A stretch of 7,493 bases of DNA. Origin: Sphingomonadales bacterium. GTDB taxonomy: Bacteria > Pseudomonadota > Alphaproteobacteria > Sphingomonadales > Sphingomonadaceae. Location of the stretch: the NCBI GenBank assembly GCA_017302775.1, contig JAFLDC010000123.1:1-7493 (forward strand). Direction: 5' to 3'. Position 1 is the stretch's first letter, and each line of letters opens with the position of its first letter. Below, in pieces: positions 1 through 6,447 of this stretch. The notes below the pieces were generated by a model. It did no database searches and was not told the origin of the DNA. It was given only the letters and a program-made list of their open reading frames with translations. The translations under genes and the position numbers were made by a program.

Positions 1-839
1 GCGATATCGACACGATGTTTGACGCCTTGCTGCCCGACGATGGCAAACTGGCCGAAGCCATGCGTTATGCAACCATCGGCGGGGGGAAGCGATTGCGCCC
101 GTTGTTGCTGACCGCAACGGCCGCGATGTTTGGCGTCGACAGGTCACAGGCACTGCGGGCGGCGGCAGCTATCGAGGCGATCCACGCCTATTCGCTGATC
201 CACGACGATCTGCCGTGCATGGACGACGATGCCATGCGTCACGGCAAGCCTTCCGCTCACCAGGCTTTTGGCGAGGCTGTGGCCGTATTGGCTGGCGACG
301 CGTTGCAACCCTTTGCTTTTGAAGTGCTGGTTGATCCGGCAACCAGCGGCGATCCCTTTGTGCGCAGTGAACTGGTTCAGCTCTTGGCGCAGGCATGCGG
401 GGCCAACGGAATGGTCGGTGGGCAGGTGCTTGATATCGATGGGGAAGGGCAGGCACTGGATCTGCCGGCCGTCACGCGGATGCAGCAGCTTAAAACCGGG
501 GCCCTGCTTTCGGCTGCCGTGGAAATGGGTGCGGCGCTTGGCAAGGTCGCCCCGGAAGGCCGAACCCATCTCAAAGGTTATGCCAGGGATCTGGGCCTTG
601 CATTCCAGATCGCCGACGACCTCCTCGATCATGTTGGTGATGAAGGCAAGGCGGGCAAGGCACTCCGCAAGGATGCGTCGGCCGGGAAACAGACGTTTGT
701 TGCACTGCTCGGGGCAGACCGGGCCCGCGAACAGGCCCGCATGCTGATCGATCAGGCCGTGGCGCACCTTGGCTCATATGGTGCAGAAGCTGATTTGCTG
801 CGGGCCCTGGCATATTTCACCGTCGAAAGGGATCACTAG
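1..839 (+). CDS. ispA: Farnesyl diphosphate synthase (polyprenyl synthetase family), 5' end missing
   Basis: This enzyme condenses isopentenyl diphosphate with dimethylallyl and geranyl diphosphate to make farnesyl diphosphate, the cytosolic precursor of undecaprenol, ubiquinone side chains and carotenoids. The reading frame is open to the left edge (codons start at base 3, giving D-I-D-T before the ATG at 15), so the true start lies outside the window and the ATG at 15 is internal. Counting from that ATG, GGGKRLRP is at residues 22-29. The first aspartate-rich motif, DDLPCMDDD (64-72), has the two-residue insertion typical of bacterial short-chain synthases. The second motif, DDLLD, is at 201-205 and is followed by the GKQTF-type loop. 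The stop TAG (837-839) is directly followed by the coaD ATG, so the two are almost certainly co-transcribed. A geranylgeranyl product cannot be excluded from sequence alone, but the farnesyl assignment is the usual one for this pattern. Confidence 0.95.
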   Translation, partial: DIDTMFDALLPDDGKLAEAMRYATIGGGKRLRPLLLTATAAMFGVDRSQALRAAAAIEAIHAYSLIHDDLPCMDDDAMRHGKPSAHQAFGEAVAVLAGDALQPFAFEVLVDPATSGDPFVRSELVQLLAQACGANGMVGGQVLDIDGEGQALDLPAVTRMQQLKTGALLSAAVEMGAALGKVAPEGRTHLKGYARDLGLAFQIADDLLDHVGDEGKAGKALRKDASAGKQTFVALLGADRAREQARMLIDQAVAHLGSYGAEADLLRALAYFTVERDH

Positions 840-1334
840 ATGAAACCGCGAATTGGCGTTTACCCCGGCACCTTCGATCCCATTACGCTGGGGCATATGG
901 ACATCATCGAGCGCGGCGCCAAGCTGGTCGATGAACTGATCATCGGCGTCACCACCAACATCGCCAAATCCCCGATGTTCAACGACGACGAACGGATCGC
1001 CATGGTTGAACGCGAGGTGGCCGGAATCGGTAATGCCAAGATCAGGGTGGTCGGCTTCAATTCGCTGTTGATGGATTTTGCCGATGCAATGGGCGCTTCG
1101 GTTGTGATCCGCGGCATTCGCGGAGTGACTGATTTTGAATACGAGTATCAGTTAACCGGTATGAATCGGCAGTTGAATGACCATGTCGAAACGGTCTTCC
1201 TGATGGCTGATGTAGCCCTGCAGCCGATCGCTTCGCGTCTGGTCAAGGAGATCGCCGTCTATGGCGGCGAAATCTCCAAATTTGTCAGTGCGGCGGTGCG
1301 CGATGACGTTATCGGCAGGATCGTTCCGCGCTAA
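840..1334 (+). CDS. coaD: Phosphopantetheine adenylyltransferase (PPAT)
   Basis: It transfers AMP from ATP to 4'-phosphopantetheine, giving dephospho-CoA, the penultimate step of coenzyme A synthesis in the cytosol. The 164-residue length fits the family. The nucleotidyltransferase signature PGTFDPITLGH lies at residues 9-19, with the catalytic TxGH at 16-19. The substrate-binding block IRGIRGVTDFEYE is at 90-102 and includes Arg91. A C-terminal block IASRLVKE at 130-137 stands where E. coli has ISSSLVKE; two serines are replaced, which I take as lineage variation because the rest is intact. The start is secure: the ATG follows the ispA stop with no gap, and an AAAGGG Shine-Dalgarno stretch (826-831) lies inside the end of ispA. 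Translation is therefore probably coupled to ispA. Confidence 0.97.
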   Translation: MKPRIGVYPGTFDPITLGHMDIIERGAKLVDELIIGVTTNIAKSPMFNDDERIAMVEREVAGIGNAKIRVVGFNSLLMDFADAMGASVVIRGIRGVTDFEYEYQLTGMNRQLNDHVETVFLMADVALQPIASRLVKEIAVYGGEISKFVSAAVRDDVIGRIVPR

Positions 1335-1388
1335 GTCACCCGGCAGTGTTGGGGACGATGCCATTCCGTTCATTGCCATGACAGACTG

Positions 1389-1406
1389 GCGGCGCTATTC
1401 CGCCGC
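1389..1406 (+). terminator. Short hairpin between coaD and the isomerase gene (weak terminator or attenuator)
   Basis: GCGGCG (1389-1394) and CGCCGC (1401-1406) form a perfect 6-base stem around the loop CTATTC. A run of only four T follows at 1413-1416, seven bases after the stem. The T-tract is too short and too distant for a strong intrinsic terminator, so it may be an attenuator, an mRNA stability element or chance in GC-rich DNA. Confidence 0.3.
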
Positions 1407-1439
1407 TCAAGATTTTCCAGATTGCGAGACCAGTTACCC

Positions 1440-2111
1440 ATGAACCGCCGTTCGTTTGCCGCCCTGGCCCTAGGGCTCTCGCTGATCGCCAGTCCAGTCC
1501 TGGCCAAGGATAAGCAACCTGCCACGGTCGCCCCGGCTCCACTCAGCGCCGTGGTGAGCACCGATGTTAGCGTGGATCCAGATAACATTCTGGTGCTTGA
1601 CCTGTCCAATGGCGGGCGGGTGATGATCCGGTTGATGCCGGCCTGGGCCCCGGGCCATGTCGAACGGATCAAGACGCTCACCAAGCAGGGTTTCTACAAC
1701 GGTATCATTTTTCACCGCGTCATCGATGGCTTCATGGCGCAGACCGGCGATCCGACCGGGACCGGGCAGGGCGGCTCGCAGTTGCCTGACCTGAAAGCTG
1801 AATTCAATTTTCTGCCGCACGTGCGCGGAACCGTCTCGATGGCGCGGACGGATCAGCCCGATACCGCCAACAGCCAGTTTTTCATCGTGTTTTATCCGCG
1901 CTTTGCACTTGATCATCGCTATACCAATTTCGGGCGCGTGATTTCCGGCATGGACGTGGTGGATACCATCGCCCGCGGTGAACCGCCGGCCAGCCCGACC
2001 AAGATTCTGCAGGCATCGATGCTGTCTGAGAACAAGCCACGTCCTGCGGCAACGGTGGCTGCACCAAGCGTGATTACCGCTGACATGCTGAGCAATTCCA
2101 AGTCCAACTGA
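1440..2111 (+). CDS. Exported cyclophilin-type peptidyl-prolyl cis-trans isomerase
   Basis: A protein-folding enzyme that interconverts cis and trans proline peptide bonds, predicted to act in the periplasm. I start at the ATG at 1440 (223 residues) rather than the upstream in-frame TTG at 1422. From the ATG the N-terminus is an ideal signal peptide: MNRR, then a hydrophobic core at residues 6-18, then a P-V-L-A cleavage box ending at residue 22. The cyclophilin domain fills about 38-195. The signature FHRVIDGFMAQTGD begins at residue 91 and includes the catalytic Arg93. It is followed by RGTVSMAR, the NSQFFI strand, and LDHRYTNFGRV near the end. The lack of a tryptophan in that last block is normal for bacterial cyclophilins. 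The gene lies 105 bases after coaD and 24 bases before queA, in the same direction. A poorly conserved tail of about 30 residues follows the domain. Confidence 0.93.
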   Translation: MNRRSFAALALGLSLIASPVLAKDKQPATVAPAPLSAVVSTDVSVDPDNILVLDLSNGGRVMIRLMPAWAPGHVERIKTLTKQGFYNGIIFHRVIDGFMAQTGDPTGTGQGGSQLPDLKAEFNFLPHVRGTVSMARTDQPDTANSQFFIVFYPRFALDHRYTNFGRVISGMDVVDTIARGEPPASPTKILQASMLSENKPRPAATVAAPSVITADMLSNSKSN

Positions 2112-2135
2112 ACTGCGCCAGCCGCCAGGGCCCTG

Positions 2136-3170
2136 ATGCGCGTCGATCTTTTCGATTTTGAATTGCCGCCGGAATGCATCGCGCTGCGTCCGGTCCGTCC
2201 GCGTGATTCGGCGCGGATGTTGGTTGTGACCGGCGATAACCCGCCGCGCGATCTGACCATGCGCGATCTGCCCACGCAATTGCGCAAGGGGGACGTGCTG
2301 GTGTTCAACGACACCAGGGTTATCCCGGCCCAGCTTGAGGGCTATCGCGGTGCGGCGCGGATCGGCGCGACGCTTCACAAGCGTGTCGATCTTCGGCGGT
2401 GGCAGGCTTTCATCCGCAATGCCAAACGTCTGCACCGCGCTGACACGATCGAATTTCCGGCTGGGGTTCAGGCAATTGCCGAACGGCGCCACGACGATGG
2501 CAGCTGGACACTCGCTTTTTCTGGTGACGAAGCGGTGGAGGTTTTGCTCGAACGGGCCGGAAGCGTTCCCTTGCCGCCCTATATCGCTGGCAAAAGAGCC
2601 ATAGATGACCTGGACCGGACGGATTACCAGACCATGTTCGCGGCAAAGGATGGGGCGGTCGCCGCGCCTACGGCAGCCTTGCATTTCACGCCTGATCTGA
2701 TGACGCGCCTGACCGCCGCAGGGATCGGCCACGAAACGCTGACCTTGCATGTTGGCGCAGGTACTTTCCTGCCGGTCAAGGCAGACGATACGGCGGCGCA
2801 CCAGATGCACGCTGAATGGGGTACGATCGCTGCCGAAGTTGCAGAGCGCCTTAACGCTGTGCGGGCTGCTGGTGGGCGGATCATTGCTGTCGGCACCACT
2901 TCGCTGCGGCTGCTGGAAAGTGCGGCGAATGATGACGGCACGATACTGCCATTTACGGGTGACACCGCGATTTTCATCACACCGGGTTATCGGTTCAAGG
3001 CGATCGACGGGCTGGTAACGAACTTTCACCTCCCGCGTTCAACACTGTTCATGCTGGTTAGTGCGCTGATGGGATTGGACAAAATGCAATCAGCTTATCG
3101 GCATGCAATCAAGGAGGGCTACCGTTTCTATAGCTACGGCGATTCCAGCTTATTGCTGCCGGAGGGATAA
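2136..3170 (+). CDS. queA: S-adenosylmethionine:tRNA ribosyltransferase-isomerase
   Basis: QueA moves the ribosyl part of S-adenosylmethionine onto preQ1 in the wobble position of tRNAs with GUN anticodons, forming epoxyqueuosine, the second-to-last step of queuosine synthesis. The 344 residues are close to full family length. Visible blocks are [14 protein letters not shown] (17-30), [12 protein letters not shown] (56-67), YQTMFA with [11 protein letters not shown] (164-185), [11 protein letters not shown] (204-214), HQMHAEW (222-228), [10 protein letters not shown] (253-262) and [22 protein letters not shown] (from 283). No key block is missing. A modest CAGGG at 2126-2130 precedes the ATG. 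In many bacteria tgt, which makes the preQ1-tRNA substrate, lies directly downstream. Here the next gene, only 27 bases away, is foreign-looking and convergent, and no terminator is obvious between them. Confidence 0.97.
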   Translation: MRVDLFDFELPPECIALRPVRPRDSARMLVVTGDNPPRDLTMRDLPTQLRKGDVLVFNDTRVIPAQLEGYRGAARIGATLHKRVDLRRWQAFIRNAKRLHRADTIEFPAGVQAIAERRHDDGSWTLAFSGDEAVEVLLERAGSVPLPPYIAGKRAIDDLDRTDYQTMFAAKDGAVAAPTAALHFTPDLMTRLTAAGIGHETLTLHVGAGTFLPVKADDTAAHQMHAEWGTIAAEVAERLNAVRAAGGRIIAVGTTSLRLLESAANDDGTILPFTGDTAIFITPGYRFKAIDGLVTNFHLPRSTLFMLVSALMGLDKMQSAYRHAIKEGYRFYSYGDSSLLLPEG

Positions 3171-3197
3171 GGCGGAAGGCGCTTTGGTCCGATCAGT

Positions 3198-3812
3198 TTA
3201 GCCTCGTGCTTCAAAGGCATTTACCGGAACAATCATTCGATGTTCGGCATCAAAGGTAACGAGCACAGTCCCGCCAACCGGACGGTAGGTCATTAGAGCT
3301 TTGATGTTCTCCTCACTGATCCGGTCGTGATGGAGGTCATCGACAAGTTGGATAAACGCGGCAACACCTGCTTCAATGTCCAAAAGGTTGACCTCGGTTT
3401 CCACGACGAACTTGAAGTTCAGCCCCGAAGAGACCTGTCCGGTGATCGAGTAGGCCAGAGAATATCGTCGAGAGGCGGACACTTTCCCAGAAGTGCCAAT
3501 TGAGGCGATTTTCAGGCCGGTCGAGCGTTTCCACAAAGCCACCGCAGCATTCTTCAGAGCGAGGTAGGCGTCCTTCCCAGCTTCCTGCAGCATGCCGTTG
3601 AAGAACCCAGCCGCAACAAAGATGGCAATAGCGGAAGGAAGAAAGAGTTCGATGCCAGCGTAGGGACCACCCGGTTGACGGACAACGACAAGATTGAGTT
3701 CGGGGCGTTCGAGATGGGTTCGCGCCTCCACCTCAATCTCATTGGGCAAGCCCTCCTGGATCATCAGTAAAACATCGGGGGGACTGGACGGTTCGGTCGA
3801 TCCGCCGTTCAT
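3198..3812 (-). CDS. Hypothetical protein with one hydrophobic segment, second gene of a putative nuclease operon
   Basis: I do not recognise a named family for these 204 residues. Residues 1-50 are polar with acidic patches. Residues 56-75 are strongly hydrophobic (LFLPSAIAIFVAAGFFNGML), followed at once by an amphipathic stretch with QEAGKDAY and a lysine-containing helix to about 96. The rest (105-204) looks like a soluble alpha/beta domain with alternating strands such as FKFVVETEV and GTVLVTF. The hydrophobic stretch could be a single membrane span or a buried membrane-inserting helix. There is no N-terminal signal peptide. The ATG at 3812 is well supported by AGGAGA five bases upstream. 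Its start lies 16 bases after the stop of the larger - strand gene, so the two should be one transcript and act together. It faces queA tail to tail. Confidence 0.8.
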   Translation of the reverse strand: MNGGSTEPSSPPDVLLMIQEGLPNEIEVEARTHLERPELNLVVVRQPGGPYAGIELFLPSAIAIFVAAGFFNGMLQEAGKDAYLALKNAAVALWKRSTGLKIASIGTSGKVSASRRYSLAYSITGQVSSGLNFKFVVETEVNLLDIEAGVAAFIQLVDDLHHDRISEENIKALMTYRPVGGTVLVTFDAEHRMIVPVNAFEARG

Positions 3813-3828
3813 AGCTGTCTCCTATCCT

Positions 3829-6027
3829 CTATCGGCGCACTGAGGACTGTCTTCGAAAAGTCGCAATAAATTTGTAGGGAAGGTGAGGCTCAGAAATATC
3901 CCAATAAAGAGCCAAAGCTTGATCGGCCTTAGCCATGTCCATGACGGACAGTGCCGCCGTTTGCGAATGACTGTAGACGCCGAACTCAGAAACATTATTT
4001 CCAACACAAATCGCCAGCGGCATCTCCTGCCCTTCGGCATAGCCTCCCGTGAATGTTGCCTGGCCCACCTTGATTTTTCGCGCCTTCTTGAATGATTTAT
4101 CTTTCAACTTTTGGATCGACCATTGGTCGGCATACCGCGTTTCGCACAGACGATAACCAAAGCGAGTCCATCCAGTTTCCTCGTTCTCCTCAATCGCTTT
4201 CAATAGCTGATTCCACATCGGCGTTCGCTTTAATGCCACGTTGGTTTTTTCTCGACGACCCTCGTGATCGTACATTTTGGCGATGCGGTCTGACCAGCCG
4301 TAGATGCTGAAACCATCCTCCGAAAATTCAAGTTCTCCCATGTGGAAGCAGCCATCAAGGTAGAAAGCGATCAAATCCATTTCATCCGCTTCGATCATCG
4401 AGTTCTGTTCAAGGTCGCACCTCCGCCGGAGATAGTGAATTCGTGAGATCTGGTCTGGCAAAACGTCGAGCAGCGTTTCCAGTTCGAAGATGCTCATGCA
4501 GGGGGCCATCGGCTCGGAGACGTCGATCAACCCTGCCTCTACCAGCCTTCGTGTGTTGGTGGACAACGGCCCAATGGTATCGAACAGTATGTTAACGCGG
4601 AACACCTCCCGCACGTCCGCCCCGGCAATTTGGTGCTTTCCAAATTTGGTTGAAAACGTGACAGGTTCCGGTGACTTGCGAAGTAGCGATTCAAAGCGAT
4701 GAGATTGCTGCGAGGGATCAACGAGCAATTCCCTGATGTCGCGTCTCAATCGATCGTGCGCTCCGCGACGAGCCGGTGGGGTTACCCTGGCTGACTTGGC
4801 TTCAAAGAGTCCAACAGTCTTATCGATCAAAAGGACGCAATCGGTCTCACCCTCTTTTTTCTCCAAATCCACCCATTTGGCGTTTGGATAGACTTTGCCC
4901 GAAGAAAACGCTGCGCCAACAAGCGCGTTGAGTTTTTGCTCCAACCAGTCCGACTTGAACGATTCTAGCGCTGCCTTGAGCTTGGGCTTTGTCGCCGCCA
5001 ACACGTCGATTATCTCAACCAGATTGGCAAAGGCGGTTTGGGCGCAAAAGAGGTAGAAATTACCGGACCCATCCGAGACAAGTGGTCTTGTCACCACAGG
5101 GTTCGAAAGGTGCAGATGTTCAAGCTGGTCAGCCTTCACATCGCCAAAGCCCAGCGCAACATTGCGAAGGGAAGCCCAGAGATTGTCAGTGGTGGAAGGC
5201 GCATCAGAATCGTCGCAGCGAAGTTTGAAAATCGCCCTGAGCTTTTCCTCGAAAATGGCGAAAAGAGTCCCCTTCATCTCCGAGATAGCGACGCGTCGGG
5301 ACGATACGTCCGTTATCAGAACATGACCGGCGCAATTTGCGTTGTCTTCGAGGAAAAGCTGCAAGCATTTGTCGGGTTGTATTGCTGACATCCACCGACG
5401 GGAGATATCGCGCAACCCCTGCAAGTCTTTGTCGATCCGAAATGCCGTTCTTTCAAAAAGATCGACGACGTTCGACAATGTAAATCCCAGGTGAGCTTTG
5501 AATCGATCATCGAGACTTTGGGCTAGGTCACGCAGATAAGCACGAGTCTGATAGGCATGTCGCGGCCCTCTTACCGAATGCGTCGTTACCCTGATTCTGT
5601 CGAGGATCGCCGTCAGCCTGTCCGTCTGCTTGTCTCCTGTAAGCTTTGCTCCAGACTTCTTTTTGAAGGCATCCGAGTTTTGCCGAAGTAGTGCGAGGGC
5701 ATTTTCGACAGCCTGTGCGATCGTCCTTTGGTCCCAATCCGGTCGAAGCTCCGATGCAAGTGCGATGGCCTGAAAAATCTCCAACTCAAACGGGAAAATG
5801 GACGGTTGAAAATCAGGAGAGCCAAACTTGCTCTGCTCAGCAATGGCCACGAGAGCCAGTCGAGCTAGTAACTCAATCTGATTGAACCGCTTTGAAATGT
5901 CTAGAATTTGGCCGAAAGTAGCGGATTCCAATTTGGCTGCCGCTTGACCTTCACGTCGAACTTGATCGAGTTCATCCGCATTAAAGGATTTGAACATAGC
6001 GATCGTTGGGGCGAACTTTTTGGCCAT
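3829..6027 (-). CDS. Large protein with a central PD-(D/E)XK nuclease-like core, function unknown
   Basis: I start at the ATG at 6027 (732 residues). An in-frame TTG at 6045 would add six residues, and neither start has a clear Shine-Dalgarno sequence. Numbered from the ATG, residues 1-340 look mostly helical with no motif I recognise. Residues 360-445 carry a restriction-endonuclease-like pattern: a helix with Glu363, a strand with Glu394-Thr-Asp396, the hydrophobic strand CVLLID, then GLFEAK with Glu409 and Lys411. This fits the D...(D/E)XK metal-binding catalytic signature. An arginine-rich helix (ARRGAHDRLRRDIREL) follows. Residues 475-732 form another domain of unknown nature. No helicase, methyltransferase or ATPase motif is visible. 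The fold is inferred from the motif pattern alone. The role is unknown: DNA or RNA cleavage in defence or mobile-element maintenance is plausible. Lower GC than the left-hand genes suggests acquisition by transfer. Confidence 0.82.
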   Translation of the reverse strand: MAKKFAPTIAMFKSFNADELDQVRREGQAAAKLESATFGQILDISKRFNQIELLARLALVAIAEQSKFGSPDFQPSIFPFELEIFQAIALASELRPDWDQRTIAQAVENALALLRQNSDAFKKKSGAKLTGDKQTDRLTAILDRIRVTTHSVRGPRHAYQTRAYLRDLAQSLDDRFKAHLGFTLSNVVDLFERTAFRIDKDLQGLRDISRRWMSAIQPDKCLQLFLEDNANCAGHVLITDVSSRRVAISEMKGTLFAIFEEKLRAIFKLRCDDSDAPSTTDNLWASLRNVALGFGDVKADQLEHLHLSNPVVTRPLVSDGSGNFYLFCAQTAFANLVEIIDVLAATKPKLKAALESFKSDWLEQKLNALVGAAFSSGKVYPNAKWVDLEKKEGETDCVLLIDKTVGLFEAKSARVTPPARRGAHDRLRRDIRELLVDPSQQSHRFESLLRKSPEPVTFSTKFGKHQIAGADVREVFRVNILFDTIGPLSTNTRRLVEAGLIDVSEPMAPCMSIFELETLLDVLPDQISRIHYLRRRCDLEQNSMIEADEMDLIAFYLDGCFHMGELEFSEDGFSIYGWSDRIAKMYDHEGRREKTNVALKRTPMWNQLLKAIEENEETGWTRFGYRLCETRYADQWSIQKLKDKSFKKARKIKVGQATFTGGYAEGQEMPLAICVGNNVSEFGVYSHSQTAALSVMDMAKADQALALYWDISEPHLPYKFIATFRRQSSVRR

Positions 6028-6071
6028 TGCAATACGATAGACCAACGAACCAACCGCGCAAACCGGGGCAT

Positions 6072-6077
6072 CTTATA
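6072..6077 (-). promoter_or_regulatory. Possible -10 element for the nuclease-like operon
   Basis: On the - strand these bases read TATAAG, one mismatch from TATAAT, 44 bases ahead of the ATG at 6027. No convincing -35 hexamer lies 16-18 bases upstream, so the box may be fortuitous or may depend on an activator. It is the best promoter-like signal in the region between the operon and the inverted repeats. Confidence 0.25.
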
Positions 6078-6102
6078 TGAACAGGCCCAGGATCGCTTGC
6101 TT

Positions 6103-6128
6103 AACCTTTGATCCCACGCCAAAAGGTT
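6103..6128. repeat. Perfect inverted repeat AACCTTT-N12-AAAGGTT upstream of the nuclease-like operon
   Basis: The arms 6103-6109 and 6122-6128 are perfect complements separated by 12 bases. Seen from the - strand the repeat lies 25 bases upstream of the possible -10 box, where an activator or repressor could bind. No T-run follows on either strand, which argues against a terminator. An operator function is inference only. Confidence 0.35.
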
Positions 6129-6161
6129 CCTGCCTGCGGTGAAAGCCTGTGGGCGGGGCGT

Positions 6162-6275
6162 AGTAACCTCACTCAGCAGAACTCGGTCAACCGGAAACGG
6201 AAGGCCGGGTGGCATGCGCGTATGTCCAGCCGGTTCGCCGGTAAAGGCGCATGCGCCTGCGCTGAGTAGGTTACT
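6162..6275. repeat. Nested inverted-repeat region
   Basis: Outer arms: AGTAACCTCACTCAGC (6162-6177) and GCTGAGTAGGTTACT (6261-6275) are complementary over 15 bases, with one extra C in the left arm. Inside lie a second pair, GCATGCGC (6212-6219) with GCGCATGC (6247-6254), and a small central hairpin, CCGG-TTCG-CCGG (6230-6241). The right inner arm also sits in a perfect 12-base palindrome, GGCGCATGCGCC (6246-6257). The whole could fold into one long branched structure as RNA or a cruciform as DNA. Reading frames cross the region on both strands, but none has a good ribosome binding site. A structured leader, a recombination or transfer site, or a protein-binding array are all possible. Confidence 0.55.
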
Positions 6276-6447
6276 AACATCCGGCTTTGGCCGTCGCTCC
6301 CGAGAGGTACATAGGGGCGATACAGGGTCAAGCCGATCGTCGCTCCTTCCAGGCGTGAGGGGCGAGAGCATGAACCAGCAAGCAACCTAGCGGTCTGTTC
6401 CCGTGCCGATCCGGCGCGGTCCATCCCTCACGCACAAAGGAAATCCC

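Larger units (their letters stand above)
6028..6447. other. Non-coding stretch between the nuclease-like operon and the DUF805 gene
   Basis: About 420 bases without a gene I can support. It should hold the promoters of the divergent genes on each side, together with the inverted repeats listed separately. One tiny reading frame, ATG at 6370 to TAG at 6388-6390 (M-N-Q-Q-A-T), follows a purine-rich GAGGGGCGAGAG and could be a leader peptide, but this is weak. No clear sigma-70 promoter for the + strand gene was found. Confidence 0.5.

Noticed and set aside
144..767. 207-codon open frame on the - strand
   Set aside because: It is antisense to ispA, whose two aspartate-rich motifs fix the coding strand.
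1470..3029. 519-codon open frame on the - strand
   Set aside because: It lies antisense to the isomerase and queA, both of which have full family motifs. It shows no recognisable domain and is rich in His, Arg and Gln, as expected for a shadow frame in GC-rich DNA.
3171..3197. Possible bidirectional terminator between queA and the convergent gene
   Set aside because: No stem-loop with a T-run was found in the 27-base gap.
6303..6331. TTGACC on the - strand, considered as a -35 box of a promoter for the nuclease-like operon or a MerR-type promoter
   Set aside because: No acceptable -10 hexamer lies at a spacing of 16-20 bases, and no clean dyad fills the spacer.
5901..6371. 156-codon - strand frame overlapping the start of the nuclease-like gene
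   Set aside because: It runs through the nested inverted repeats and into the start of the large gene in another frame. No ribosome binding site or domain is visible. I considered it as a frameshifted N-terminal extension but saw no sequence continuity to support that.
6139..6390. 83-codon + strand frame in the intergenic region
   Set aside because: It starts with GTG without a convincing ribosome binding site and has a low-complexity Arg/Gly/Ser composition imposed by the palindromic DNA.
6173..6424. 83-codon - strand frame in the intergenic region
   Set aside because: It overlaps the same inverted repeats, lacks a supported start and has no recognisable motif.
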